From Methanocaldococcus vulcanius M7 (GTDB lineage: Archaea; AGJL01; Methanococci; Methanococcales; Methanocaldococcaceae), in NCBI RefSeq assembly GCF_000024625.1, contig NC_013407.1, positions 62,001 through 126,000 on the forward strand: a DNA stretch of 64,000 bases. Direction: 5' to 3'. Every line of letters starts with the position of its first letter. Position 1 is the first letter of the stretch. Positions 54,647 to 63,302 of this stretch are shown in pieces. Made by a program: the position numbers and the translations under genes. The notes under the pieces were generated by a model that was not told the origin of the DNA, did not search any database, and saw only the letters and a program-made list of their open reading frames with translations.

Positions 54647-54835
54647 ATGTCAGAAATTATTGAGGTTATTTATGAGGATGGTGTTTTAAAGCCATTAAAA
54701 CCATTAAAAATAAAGGATAAAAAGAGATTAAAAATTAAAATTGTTGATGAGAGTGTTGAAGAGTTCTTAAAATCCATGATAATAAAAAGTGTAAATTATA
54801 AAAAATCAAAAGAGGCATGCTACATTAGAAGGTAA
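54647..54835 (+). CDS. AF2212-type (DUF104) antitoxin, apparently orphan
   Basis: A 62-residue protein with the DUF104 signature IIEVIYEDGVLKPLKPLKIKDKKRLKIKIV at residues 3-32, the beta-hairpin DNA-binding antitoxin family usually paired with a VapC/PIN toxin just downstream. Here no PIN-domain gene follows: the chlD 3' end lies on the opposite strand and overlaps the last 11 bases. So the partner is elsewhere or lost. The ATG follows TGGTGGTTTAA. A family match with good length, function inferred. Confidence 0.82.
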   Translation: MSEIIEVIYEDGVLKPLKPLKIKDKKRLKIKIVDESVEEFLKSMIIKSVNYKKSKEACYIRR

Positions 54836-55799
54836 TTTCTAAGCCCTTACAAATATCTAAGATTTTATCTTTACTCAACTCCTCTATTTTATAATACTTA
54901 AATCCAAATCTATTAGCAATCTCTCTCCCAATCCCAATTTTTATAAATGATTGTGGCTCTGTATCAATTAATATAACGTTAATTCCCTTCTCAGCTATCT
55001 TCTCACATGCATCGAAAACCTCTTTAACATAATCCTCTTTAACAGCCACATTTGGTTTGAAATCACTAATTACAATCATTATTGGGATAATATTTGGATT
55101 TTTTCTAATCTCTCTGTCAAAGACCTCATAACTCTTAATAAAAGCATCAGCTAATGGAGTTTTTCCTCCTGTTGGTAAATCTTTTAATAGTTTTTCTCCA
55201 AGCTCTACTGAGGATGTGAATGGCAAGATTAACTCTGCCTTATCCTTTCTAAATGCAATCATTCCAATTTTATTCCTCTTTTGATATGCATCTAAGAGTA
55301 GAGAGATTATTGCTCCCTTAGCTGCCTCCATCCTTCTCATTGCTCCCATTGAACCACTTGCATCAACAACAAATAATATATGGGAGGATATCTTCCTCTG
55401 TCTAACTTTCTCAACAATATCCTCTTTTTCTAAATATATGGCTAATTTTTTATCTGCCTTTTCTCTTCTCTTTTTTTGATGAATAGCAGATCTTCTAAAT
55501 GTTGCGTCAAAGGCAATATCGTTGGTTTTATCCTTTGGTAATCTAAATTTTACATATCTTCCTCTTCTACTAAAACTTTTAATATGCCTTCCAGAACTAT
55601 ATCTATGGATATTATCTTTAAGTTTAAACTGTATAAAGTTGGGATTTACTTTAAAACTCTCATCTATACCAAAGGTTTGCTCAAAATCTCCATTTTTATC
55701 GTTTTTATTTTGATCATCATTATGATCATTTTGATCATTTGAGTTATTGTCTGATTCTTCCTCAGATCTATTATTTATTTCATCATGTTTTTTTTTACG
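54825..55799 (-). CDS. chlD: Chelatase VWA subunit (ChlD C-terminal half), read by frame change from the chlI frame
   Basis: Open frame of about 324 codons with no ATG, GTG or TTG before its conserved part; it is bounded upstream by TGA at 55802-55800, and the first ATG is inside the metal site. It encodes an acidic/Asn-rich linker (with runs such as [14 protein letters not shown]), a conserved basic segment ([16 protein letters not shown]), and the VWA domain [23 protein letters not shown] (D-x-S-x-S), [16 protein letters not shown], and [16 protein letters not shown]. This is the C-terminal half of ChlD/CobT-like medium subunits. Without its own start it must be translated by a -1 shift (or an added A) at the A9 run at 55788-55796. 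Confidence 0.88.
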   Translation of the reverse strand, partial: RKKKHDEINNRSEEESDNNSNDQNDHNDDQNKNDKNGDFEQTFGIDESFKVNPNFIQFKLKDNIHRYSSGRHIKSFSRRGRYVKFRLPKDKTNDIAFDATFRRSAIHQKKRREKADKKLAIYLEKEDIVEKVRQRKISSHILFVVDASGSMGAMRRMEAAKGAIISLLLDAYQKRNKIGMIAFRKDKAELILPFTSSVELGEKLLKDLPTGGKTPLADAFIKSYEVFDREIRKNPNIIPIMIVISDFKPNVAVKEDYVKEVFDACEKIAEKGINVILIDTEPQSFIKIGIGREIANRFGFKYYKIEELSKDKILDICKGLEITF

Positions 55800-56872
55800 T
55801 CATCATCTTTTTGATCTTCTTTTTCTTTATTCTCATTTTCATTTTTATCATTTTCCTGTTTAAATTCATTAATCATCTGCTCCAACTTCTCCTTATTTAA
55901 TTGTGGTGGTTCAAACGGCTTTCTTCTCATTCTATGTGGGAGAGCCAACTCCATTGCCTCTTTAACATCCTCTAAAATAACTTCTGTTCTTCCATTATAA
56001 GCAGATAACGCCTTAGCTGTTCTAACAACAGTTATATCTGCCCTATTTGTCTGAATTCCTAACTCAATACAAACCTTTGATATAAATTCTAAGAGATCAT
56101 CACTTATCTCAACATCTTTTAAAAGTTCTCTTGCTTTAATTATTCTATCTCTTAATTTGTTCTGCTCTTCCTCAAATTTCTTATAAAATGCCTCTGGATT
56201 TTCGTTGAATTCCTCAACTCTCTTTATAACCTCTACTCTTTCCTTAACATCATTCAGCCCTTCAACATCGACCATTAAACCAAATCTATCTAAGATTTGG
56301 GGTCTCAACTCCCCTTCCTCTGGGTTCATAGTCCCTACTAATATAAATCTTGAAGGATGCTTTATCTTAACTCCTTCCCTCTCAATGATATTCCAGCCCA
56401 TCGCTGCAGCATCCAACAACACATCAATTATATGGTCATCCAGTAAATTAACTTCATCAATGTATAGGATATTTCTATTTGCCTCTGCTAAAATTCCTGG
56501 CTCTAATGCTTTAATTCCTTCTTTTATTGCCTTCTCTATATCCAATGTTCCGATAACCCTATCTTCCGTAGCTCCAATTGGGAGATTAACAACTTTCATC
56601 TTCTTTTTTATAGTTCTTAGTTCTCCTCTCTCTTTCTTTTCTTTGCAAATATCGCATAGGTCTCCATTTGGATCGCAGTTGAATGGACAGTTTTCAACAA
56701 CCTCAATCTCTGGCAACAGATCAGCCAAAGCTCTAACAGCGGTGGATTTCGCAGTCCCTTTCTCTCCTCTAATTAAGACACCGCCGATCTTAGGATTTAT
56801 TGCATTTAAGATTAATGCCTTCTTCATCTTTTCCTGTCCAACTATTGCTGTAAATGGATAAATATACTGCAT
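55775..56872 (-). CDS. chlI: Chelatase AAA+ subunit (ChlI-like), N-terminal frame of chlD
   Basis: AAA+ ATPase of 365 residues that drives the metal chelatase. The P-loop [20 protein letters not shown] is near residues 34-53, a four-Cys insert ([18 protein letters not shown]), Walker [22 protein letters not shown] near 132-152, the [20 protein letters not shown] sensor/arginine region near 179-198, and the sensor-2 segment. The end is a Glu/Lys/Asn-rich tail (about 325-365). The ATG at 56872 follows GTGATGATT; ATG 56878 is the alternative. It ends at TAA 55775, but the -1 frame remains open straight into the VWA domain. Shift at A9 (55796-55788, minus strand) would give a ChlD of about 682 residues. 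So one gene may make both ChlI and ChlD. Confidence 0.9.
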   Translation of the reverse strand: MQYIYPFTAIVGQEKMKKALILNAINPKIGGVLIRGEKGTAKSTAVRALADLLPEIEVVENCPFNCDPNGDLCDICKEKKERGELRTIKKKMKVVNLPIGATEDRVIGTLDIEKAIKEGIKALEPGILAEANRNILYIDEVNLLDDHIIDVLLDAAAMGWNIIEREGVKIKHPSRFILVGTMNPEEGELRPQILDRFGLMVDVEGLNDVKERVEVIKRVEEFNENPEAFYKKFEEEQNKLRDRIIKARELLKDVEISDDLLEFISKVCIELGIQTNRADITVVRTAKALSAYNGRTEVILEDVKEAMELALPHRMRRKPFEPPQLNKEKLEQMINEFKQENDKNENENKEKEDQKDDDVKKNMMK

Positions 56873-57070
56873 AATCATCACACTTTTTAATATTAATTTT
56901 TTATTTTTATGAGTAGTATAATACTTTTTATGTTATCTTAGGTAGGCATTAACTTATATTTAAAAGTTAATGTTGCTGAGATAAAATTAATTTTAATAAT
57001 GGTTGAGATGGAAAGATAAATACCTAAAGGTTTGTTAATAAAATTATGTGTCAAATTTATGGTGGAGATA

Positions 57071-57790
57071 ATGATCGCTATAATAAGTGATATACATTCT
57101 AATTTAGAGGCATTAAATGCAGTTTTGAATGATATAAAAAATAGAGGCATTAAAAAAATCTTTTGTTTGGGAGATATTGTTGGTTATGGAGCTAATCCAA
57201 ATGAATGCGTAGAATTAATAAGAGAGATTAACTGCAAAAGTGTAGTTGGAAATCACGATTATGGTGTCTTAGGAAAGGAAAGTTTGGATTACTTTAATAA
57301 ATATGGAGTTATAGCAATACTATGGACTAAGAAGGTAATAAAAAATGAAAATTTAAAATTCTTAGAGTCCCTTCCTTTAATTATTGAGGAAAAGATAAAA
57401 GATAAAAAGGTTATCTTCTCTCATGCAAATCCTAAATCTCCTGAGTTATGGGAATATCTATTTCCAGATTATGTTGATGATGCCTTTGATTGTGGAGATA
57501 TAATATTTGTTGGACACTCCCACATACCATTTGTAAAGTCCGAAGAAGGCAATTTATTGCTTCATGAAGGTAGGATATACTTAGATGAGGATAAAAAACA
57601 TCTAATAAATCCGGGAAGTGTGGGACAGCCAAGAGATGGAATAAATAAAGCAAGTTATTGTATATTTGATGAAAAAGATTTTAAAATAGAGATTGTTAGA
57701 GTTGAATATGACATTAAAAAGGCATATGAAAAGATCATTAAAAATGGATTACCAGAATGGTTGGGAGAAAGGTTATTTTTAGGAAGATAA
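57071..57790 (+). CDS. Metallophosphoesterase (YfcE/MJ-type)
   Basis: Calcineurin-like phosphoesterase of 239 residues. Metal motifs in order: IISDIHSNLEAL (D-x-H near residues 6-8), FCLGDIVGYGANPNE (GD near 37-38), VVGNHDYGVLG (GNHD near 65-68), VIFSHANPKSPELWEYL (about 116-132) and FVGHSHIPFV (GHxH near 156-159), then HLINPGSVGQPRDG. The complete set means an active enzyme on phosphodiesters or phosphomonoesters. The ATG at 57071 follows GGTGGAGATA; an upstream in-frame ATG at 57032 has no ribosome site. The stop is one base from the convergent Sec61-beta gene's stop. Confidence 0.9.
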   Translation: MIAIISDIHSNLEALNAVLNDIKNRGIKKIFCLGDIVGYGANPNECVELIREINCKSVVGNHDYGVLGKESLDYFNKYGVIAILWTKKVIKNENLKFLESLPLIIEEKIKDKKVIFSHANPKSPELWEYLFPDYVDDAFDCGDIIFVGHSHIPFVKSEEGNLLLHEGRIYLDEDKKHLINPGSVGQPRDGINKASYCIFDEKDFKIEIVRVEYDIKKAYEKIIKNGLPEWLGERLFLGR

Positions 57791-57791
57791 G

Positions 57792-57953
57792 TTAAAAGAA
57801 TCTTCCATAAGTTAAAATTGCTTCAATAATAATAAACGCAGTTGTAATTCCAATAACATGCTCTGGCTTAACTTTAACTTTTGAGAATGTCTCATCCATA
57901 TATCTTATTAAACCAGCACTTGTTGCCAAACCTGTCTCTTCTCTTTTACTCAT
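57792..57953 (-). CDS. secG: Protein translocase subunit Sec61-beta (SecG-type)
   Basis: A 53-residue tail-anchored membrane protein. It starts [20 protein letters not shown], followed by [16 protein letters not shown]-like basic linker and one membrane helix ([17 protein letters not shown], about residues 34-50) ending RFF. It is nearly the same as the Sec-beta subunit of the M. jannaschii SecYEbeta channel that I know from its structure. It supports protein export through the SecY pore. The ATG at 57953 follows TAGGTGAAATT. It sits right after the DUF3226 gene on the same strand (4 bases between) and ends beside the phosphoesterase gene. Confidence 0.95.
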   Translation of the reverse strand: MSKREETGLATSAGLIRYMDETFSKVKVKPEHVIGITTAFIIIEAILTYGRFF

Positions 57954-57957
57954 AATT

Positions 57958-58644
57958 TCACCTAAAATTCTCTAAAAACTTCCTTAATTCATTAAGTTCT
58001 TCTGATTCAAAATTCCAATAACCTTTTTCCGCCCCAATTCCAACAGAATTAACGATTTCTGGCATTATGGATAAATAAGCTAATGCTCTTGCCTTTGCGA
58101 TATTTTTAATTTTACCATTAGAATTTAAAAAATTATTCCTATAAAACCTTCTACTTTTAAAGTAATCATACTTTCCAAAAAATTCTTTTACCTTTCCTTC
58201 TTTATATAGTTTGTTAGCACATTCAATTAAATCATCTACACAACTAATTAAGGGATTATCTTTAACCGTTTTTAAACATAAATCTTCTAACATTCCTTCT
58301 TTGAAATTACCGGGCATAACATAAATACCAATTTTTGGAATTCCTTCTGAAAAAATATACATCTCTTGTGGTGAGTTTAGCCCTACATTTTTTAAAATAT
58401 CACAAACACTTTGAAAAGTTGTATAAGGATTATTATCAGCATCAATAATGATTCCAAAAGCAATAATGTTTTTAAAATTAGAATCTCTAATCCAAACTTT
58501 CAATTTATTTTTAAGATTGTTTTTTCCATCATATTTTAAAATTTGGACATCATATATGCCTAAAAAAATCAGAAATTCTTTAAAAAATCTTTTTTCATCT
58601 TCGCCCTCTACAATTAGTATTTTGTTTTTTGTTAAGGTTTCCAT
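57958..58644 (-). CDS. DUF3226 TOPRIM-like protein, partner of the AAA ATPase
   Basis: A 228-residue protein with a TOPRIM-type core at its start: [17 protein letters not shown] (Glu13 region, V-E-G-x-D-E) and [15 protein letters not shown] (D-A-D at residues 68-70), the acidic residues that bind metal in TOPRIM nucleases. The rest is helical, with [14 protein letters not shown] and [15 protein letters not shown]. It fits the DUF3226 family. TOPRIM proteins paired with an ABC-type AAA ATPase act as defence nucleases (OLD, Gabija, PARIS). The ATG immediately follows the ATPase stop (TAAATG), with GAGGT inside that gene's last codons, so the two are tightly coupled. Nuclease or defence function is inferred. 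Confidence 0.75.
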   Translation of the reverse strand: METLTKNKILIVEGEDEKRFFKEFLIFLGIYDVQILKYDGKNNLKNKLKVWIRDSNFKNIIAFGIIIDADNNPYTTFQSVCDILKNVGLNSPQEMYIFSEGIPKIGIYVMPGNFKEGMLEDLCLKTVKDNPLISCVDDLIECANKLYKEGKVKEFFGKYDYFKSRRFYRNNFLNSNGKIKNIAKARALAYLSIMPEIVNSVGIGAEKGYWNFESEELNELRKFLENFR

Positions 58645-59754
58645 TTACCTCATCTCCCATTCCATATTAATAGCTTCTTTTAATGTTTCTTTATCATAAT
58701 CAATGGCTTTAAATTCATTGTTGTATCGTTCAATCCTATATAGCATAATATCAATATCTTTACTCTTCATATTTTCATAAACATCTATATATGCTTTTAT
58801 ACATTCCCATGAATGTGTTGTTGCGAATAATTGGACATTAAATTTCTTTGATGCTTCAAAAATTCCTCTCCACAAAATTTCTAATGATGTGTAATGCAAA
58901 CCATTCTCAATTTCATCTATAAAAACAAATCCATCTTTTGCATTGTATATTGCTGACAAAATAATTAATAATTTTAAAATTCCATCTCCCATAACGTTTA
59001 TCGGTATGAGTTTTTCAGCTTCTATATCACAATATATAATTCCCTCCGCCCCAATTCTCAGATCTTTTATAGAAGGTTCTATTTTTTGCAATATTTCTAT
59101 TATTTTGTCAATTTCTTTTGAAATTTGAAGTTTATTTATCCATTCTACCATATTACTTATATCTATCTTTGGTGATAAATATATTGATTTTTGTTCTTTT
59201 GCTAACCCCATTATTCGAGAAATTCTAACTCCAGTAGGTAGGGGAACAACAGATTTTATATTGTTATTCTCTTTAATTACAACTTTTTTTAATCTTCCTT
59301 CCCATATAGATATTTCATAAACTTTTACATTTTTTATATCTGAAACTTTAAAGGTTGTATAGTTTAAACGCAATCCTCCAATTGGAAATCCCCCAATATT
59401 TTCATCATACTTAATCTCACTTCCATCCATGTAATTTATAATAAGTTCTTTCATCTCATGTGAATTTATATAACCGCTAATTTTAATTGGAATGTTGGTA
59501 TTTATTTTATTAAAAATAGTTAATAATGCGTTATTAAAAACTTCTGAATCTTTATATATTTCCTTAAAGTTTTCAAAATTTCTAATATCAATTAAATTTA
59601 AAATAGTAAGTGGATTGCTTAGTAAATAGATTCCTTCAAGAACAGATGTCTTACCACAATTATTTTTTCCAACAAATAAATTAATTCTTTTTAAATCATC
59701 AATTTCAAGATTATTTATGCCTCTAAATGAATTAATTATAACTTTTTTAAACAT
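58645..59754 (-). CDS. AAA15/AAA21-type ABC ATPase of a two-gene TOPRIM system
   Basis: A 369-residue ABC-type ATPase of the OLD/RecF-like group. The P-loop FVGKNNCGKTSVLEG is at residues 28-42, a signature-like NVMGDGILKLLIILSAI at 253-269, Walker B GFVFIDEIENGLHY at 275-288, and the H-loop LFATTHSWECI at 309-319. The short middle replaces the long coiled coil of SMC proteins, as in AriA of PARIS and similar proteins. The ATG overlaps the end of coaBC by 8 bases, and the stop touches the TOPRIM gene. Best reading: sensor ATPase of a PARIS- or OLD-like anti-invader module. A general RecF/OLD-like repair role is the alternative. Confidence 0.82.
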   Translation of the reverse strand: MFKKVIINSFRGINNLEIDDLKRINLFVGKNNCGKTSVLEGIYLLSNPLTILNLIDIRNFENFKEIYKDSEVFNNALLTIFNKINTNIPIKISGYINSHEMKELIINYMDGSEIKYDENIGGFPIGGLRLNYTTFKVSDIKNVKVYEISIWEGRLKKVVIKENNNIKSVVPLPTGVRISRIMGLAKEQKSIYLSPKIDISNMVEWINKLQISKEIDKIIEILQKIEPSIKDLRIGAEGIIYCDIEAEKLIPINVMGDGILKLLIILSAIYNAKDGFVFIDEIENGLHYTSLEILWRGIFEASKKFNVQLFATTHSWECIKAYIDVYENMKSKDIDIMLYRIERYNNEFKAIDYDKETLKEAINMEWEMR

Positions 59755-60949
59755 GGCATTTCACCAACTCTTTAACTTTTTCCACGATCTTTTCAGCAAC
59801 ATATTTCTTAGATCCAGAGATTTTCTCAATATCATTTTTTGTTATAATATAAACCTCAATATAATCATCTCCGAAGTAGTGCTCACTTAAATCATTGGCT
59901 ATAATCATATTTAAATTGTATTTATTTAGTCGCTCCTTAGCCCTATTTATAAGTTCCTTTTCATCTAAATTGTATTCTGCTTTAAATCCAATAATTATCT
60001 TGTCCTTATAAATCCTTCTTAACTCTTCTAAAACCTTAGGATTTCTCTTTAACTTTAATATTAGCTCTTCTTCAGAACTCAACTTTCCTTCAAACCTCTC
60101 AACTGTAAAATCAGATATAGCTGCTGATGAAATAATTATATCAAAATCCTTAGCCAACTCAATAGCTTTATTTAACATCTCCTTAGCTGTTAAAACCTTA
60201 TGATTCTTTATATAATAAGGTGGCTCTAATCCCATGGCTGTTATAACCTCGACATAAAAGCCCTCTTTGCAAAAAGCTTCTGCTAAGGCAACTCCCATTT
60301 TTCCAGATGATAAATTAGATATAACTCTAACTTTATCTATAAACTCAATAGTCCCTCCGTTTAATATTAAAACTCTATTACCTTCTTTTTTTAAGTTATT
60401 TCCTATTTTTTCAATAACTACTTTAACAACATCCTCAATACTTGCAACTTTTGCCTTCCCTTCTTCAAACTTTGGAGATATGATATAAATGTTATCTTTC
60501 TCTTTAAGCTCATCTATATGTCTTTTAATTGCCTTAAACATATTTTCATGCATTGCTGGGACAATAAATATTGGTTTATTTCCAATAAACATTAAAGCAG
60601 TGGTATTTATAATATTATCTGCAATTCCTAAGTTTATCTTTGAGATTATATTGGCAGTTGCTGGATATATTAAAAGGCAGTCGCATTCATTGTATAAAAG
60701 GATATGCTCTATATCTCCAGTTATCTCTTCATAAACCTCATTTCCACATCCAAATTTTAATGCCTCTTTGCCTATAATCTTTTTGGTTTCTTCTGTAATG
60801 ATGCAATAAACCTCTGCTCCATGCCTTATTAACTCTCTCATCAATTTAGGAGTTTCAATAGCCGCTATTGATGAAGTTACAGCAACTAAAATTTTTTTAC
60901 CTTCTAAGAGTTTTGATTTTGTTCCTTTTAATAGTTTAGTTGGATGCAT
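59747..60949 (-). CDS. coaBC: Bifunctional phosphopantothenoylcysteine decarboxylase/ligase
   Basis: Makes 4'-phosphopantetheine for coenzyme A: CoaB joins phosphopantothenate and cysteine (CTP), and CoaC decarboxylates the product with FMN. The 400-residue protein has the CoaC half with KKILVAVTSSIAAIETPKLMREL near residues 18-40, LLIYPATANIISKINLGIADN near 93-113, and IFIVPAMHENMF near 126-137, and the CoaB half with VLILNGGTIEFID near 193-205, ISNLSSGKMGVALAEAFCKEG near 210-230, and IIGFKAEYNLDEKELI near 321-336. The ATG follows TAGTGAGATT. The AAA ATPase starts within its last codons. Confidence 0.95.
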   Translation of the reverse strand: MHPTKLLKGTKSKLLEGKKILVAVTSSIAAIETPKLMRELIRHGAEVYCIITEETKKIIGKEALKFGCGNEVYEEITGDIEHILLYNECDCLLIYPATANIISKINLGIADNIINTTALMFIGNKPIFIVPAMHENMFKAIKRHIDELKEKDNIYIISPKFEEGKAKVASIEDVVKVVIEKIGNNLKKEGNRVLILNGGTIEFIDKVRVISNLSSGKMGVALAEAFCKEGFYVEVITAMGLEPPYYIKNHKVLTAKEMLNKAIELAKDFDIIISSAAISDFTVERFEGKLSSEEELILKLKRNPKVLEELRRIYKDKIIIGFKAEYNLDEKELINRAKERLNKYNLNMIIANDLSEHYFGDDYIEVYIITKNDIEKISGSKKYVAEKIVEKVKELVKCHV

Positions 60950-60956
60950 AATCTCA

Positions 60957-61115
60957 CTATTTTTCCTTTAAATTTATAATTATTTTACATTTTGGGCAGA
61001 TAACTCTATCTCCAACACATTTAAATTCATATGAACAATTTGGGCATCTAACTACTTTTATAAAATTATCTAAGCTATTTAAGTCAATAATTGTAAATTT
61101 TTCTATCTCTTCCAA
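60957..61115 (-). CDS. Small zinc-ribbon protein
   Basis: A 52-residue protein starting with TTG at 61115, behind GGTGAAAAC, overlapping by 13 bases the end of the KH-domain gene. It holds one zinc ribbon with the pattern RCPNC (residues 23-27) and ICPKC (39-43), in the order C-P-N-C-x12-C-P-K-C, preceded by an acidic N-terminus ([16 protein letters not shown]). The role is not known; such ribbons are common in archaeal nucleic-acid or ribosome proteins. The ribosome site, the four well-placed Cys pairs and the close packing support a real gene. It ends 8 bases before coaBC starts. Confidence 0.75.
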   Translation of the reverse strand: MEEIEKFTIIDLNSLDNFIKVVRCPNCSYEFKCVGDRVICPKCKIIINLKEK

Positions 61116-62011
61116 GTTTTCACCATTGATAAGATCTCCTCAGTGGCGTCAGTTGGCTCTTTGAATCCAACATACACTTCTTCAACAATCTTTTTTATAA
61201 ATCTCTCAGAATTTTGTCTAAATTTACAACTTTGAATGCACAGTGGGCAGTAGTTTAGGTATTTCTCATCCTTTCTCATTTTTAGAGGAAATAATTTAAA
61301 GAAATTTATTAGTATTCCCTTTTTATGTTTAAAGATTCTACAATTTAAACAACTTGTAAATATGACTCCCTCAAAATCGTCTATTATCTTATCTTTTAAA
61401 AATCCATATGGAAAATTTTTTATAATATCAGTAAGTTCTTCTTTAGAAATATTAAGGGATATGAACTCATGATCTATGTTGTTCTCATTTATAAAGGTTG
61501 TTATTTTATTTTTTGTCCTCTTTGGAACGAGAGCTGGAAAATCATAGGTTATAGCTTTAACATTAAAGATTTTTGATAATATGGAAAGAGAATAGAGATC
61601 GTATTGACATTGAACTATACAAACAACTTTATTATCTGTTTTTAAAACATTATCGGATAAGAAATAATCACAAATTATCTGTATTTCCTTATCACTAAAA
61701 AAAGATTTTATAAGTTTAACCCTCTCTCTGAATAATAATATATCGCTATAATCTTCAACCCTTATTATATTAAATTTATCTTTTAACTTTTCTCTTAGTT
61801 TACCAACCACCCAACCTCCCGGGCCAATGATTATGGATTTATCGGTTCTATTTTTTGTATATATTGTTAAAATTTTCCCATCAATATTAATATCTACAAT
61901 CTCAAATTGTGTGGGAGTTAAACCAATCTCCTCCCGAATTTTTAAAATGTCTTTTTTAAGATTGTTAATTATTTTCTCCTTTTTTGATTGCAACAATGCT
62001 TTCTCCGGCAT
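61103..62011 (-). CDS. KH-domain protein with Cys clusters, possibly a PP-loop-like enzyme
   Basis: Up to 302 residues. A KH-like RNA-binding motif is seen near residues 60-75 ([17 protein letters not shown]). The middle (about 125-220) looks like a Rossmann/PP-loop type fold ([30 protein letters not shown]). The C-terminal part has two Cys pairs plus a further Cys (SCLNCRIF and [11 protein letters not shown]), likely a zinc or iron-sulfur site. The combination suggests an RNA-modifying or tRNA-thiolation type enzyme; no SGGxDS P-loop was found, so that is uncertain. The start at 62011 overlaps the decarboxylase gene by 47 bases; a TTG about 18 to 21 bases later is an alternative, and no ribosome site decides. 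Confidence 0.65.
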   Translation of the reverse strand: MPEKALLQSKKEKIINNLKKDILKIREEIGLTPTQFEIVDINIDGKILTIYTKNRTDKSIIIGPGGWVVGKLREKLKDKFNIIRVEDYSDILLFRERVKLIKSFFSDKEIQIICDYFLSDNVLKTDNKVVCIVQCQYDLYSLSILSKIFNVKAITYDFPALVPKRTKNKITTFINENNIDHEFISLNISKEELTDIIKNFPYGFLKDKIIDDFEGVIFTSCLNCRIFKHKKGILINFFKLFPLKMRKDEKYLNYCPLCIQSCKFRQNSERFIKKIVEEVYVGFKEPTDATEEILSMVKTWKR

Positions 62012-62585
62012 ATAACTTCTCTCCTACTTTAACTTTTAGATTATAATCTGATGGAATTATTAAAGCAGTTTGAGATCCAAGTTTTATCATGCCTATTCTT
62101 TCTCCCATGTCGACATGTTCTCCTTCATGTATTTTAAGCCAACATCTTCTTGCTACAAATCCAGCAATTTGAACAACCCCGACATATTCACTACCGTTCT
62201 TTATAATCACAATATTTCTCTCATTTATTTTTTGAACTCCACTTAGAAATGCAGGATAAAATGCCCCATTTATATGTTTTATGTAAACAACATCTCCTCC
62301 AATTGGTGCTCTATTTACATGAACATCCAGTGGAGACATAAATATTCCGATAACATAGCATCCATTTGGGAAGTATTTGGATACATTTACAACATAGCAA
62401 TTTCCATCTTTAAAGACCTCAGGATTTCCTGATTTATAAAAATTTATATACTCAATAGTCCCATCCGCGGGAGATAATATTATATTATTCCCTTTTGTTA
62501 TTGGTCTGTCGGGATCTCTATAAAAGTAAACAGTAAACAACAATAGAGAGCATACCGTTATCGCAAAAAACTTCTTATGCTTCAT
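61965..62585 (-). CDS. asd: Archaetidylserine decarboxylase proenzyme (PSD-like)
   Basis: Decarboxylates archaetidylserine to archaetidylethanolamine in membrane lipid synthesis. The 206-residue protein has a membrane helix at the N-terminus ([17 protein letters not shown]), followed by [12 protein letters not shown] near residues 36-47, [21 protein letters not shown] near 79-99 (the conserved His), and [13 protein letters not shown], where Gly-Ser (Ser near 171) is the self-cleavage site that creates the pyruvoyl group. Fits the short PSD-A family. The ATG at 62585 follows GGTGATGGAT; earlier in-frame ATGs at 62591 and 62597 are less well placed. Confidence 0.92.
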   Translation of the reverse strand: MKHKKFFAITVCSLLLFTVYFYRDPDRPITKGNNIILSPADGTIEYINFYKSGNPEVFKDGNCYVVNVSKYFPNGCYVIGIFMSPLDVHVNRAPIGGDVVYIKHINGAFYPAFLSGVQKINERNIVIIKNGSEYVGVVQIAGFVARRCWLKIHEGEHVDMGERIGMIKLGSQTALIIPSDYNLKVKVGEKLYAGESIVAIKKGENN

Positions 62586-62690
62586 ATCCATCACCATCTA
62601 TTAAAGAGAAAATTCAATATTTTCAGAACTTTTTTGATTTTATGTTATAATGGTTATATATTATTTTCCCACTTTAAAAACTTTTTCTTT

Positions 62691-63302
62691 TTAATTTTCA
62701 TGTTCTTTGCACCATTTACATTTTTCATAACCAAGTGCTTTCGCATCTTCCTCTGAGTAGAAGTATATAATATTTTCCTTTTTTAATCTTTTCCCATATG
62801 GGCAATTATCGAGGGTGTGATACTTTTTACCATAGATAGAGGCGTAAATGCTCGTTGGAGTTGGAGATAAGAAAATATCTCTATCGAAGTTATTCTTTTT
62901 AAGTAGTTTAAAATCATCTGCTTTATCTAAAATCACTTCATACAGCCCCCTATAAACGGACACCTTACCTCTGACTTCAACATAGTCCCCTTCCTTTATC
63001 ATTGGAGTATATTGCAGTATGTAATTTAAAAGTTCTGTTTTTGTTTTACCAAAGGCAACAACGTCTATATTTCCAGTTCCATCGTTTATAACAAGTCGTG
63101 AGAGTCCAATAACATGGCGATACTTATCTCTTTTAACATCCATCTCTTGGATGTATCCCTTTATAATAACGTAATCCCCTTCCTTAACATCAGAAACATG
63201 CTTTTCTATTGGTTGAATAGGGTTTAAAAATAACCAAACAGTAGAAACAACGATAAAACACGTTAACGCAAATAACATAACATTTTTTTCATTTAGTTTC
63301 AT
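62691..63302 (-). CDS. Membrane-anchored OB-fold protein with Ada-type metal-binding end
   Basis: A 203-residue protein. Residues 8-26 (VMLFALTCFIVVSTVWLFL) form a signal anchor. Residues 40-135 read as an OB-fold nucleic-acid-binding domain (GDYVIIKGYIQEMDV, GLSRLVINDGTGNIDVVAFGK, GDYVEVRGKVSVYRGLYEVIL), similar to NfeD/tRNA-anticodon-type OB folds. The C-terminus (KKYHTLDNCPYGKRL, then FYSEEDAKALGYEKCKWCK) matches the short Cys-rich Ada-type metal-binding motif seen after secreted nucleases. The domain is probably on the outer side. Possible role in external nucleic acid handling; inferred. The ATG follows GGTGTTAAA. Confidence 0.8.
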   Translation of the reverse strand: MKLNEKNVMLFALTCFIVVSTVWLFLNPIQPIEKHVSDVKEGDYVIIKGYIQEMDVKRDKYRHVIGLSRLVINDGTGNIDVVAFGKTKTELLNYILQYTPMIKEGDYVEVRGKVSVYRGLYEVILDKADDFKLLKKNNFDRDIFLSPTPTSIYASIYGKKYHTLDNCPYGKRLKKENIIYFYSEEDAKALGYEKCKWCKEHEN

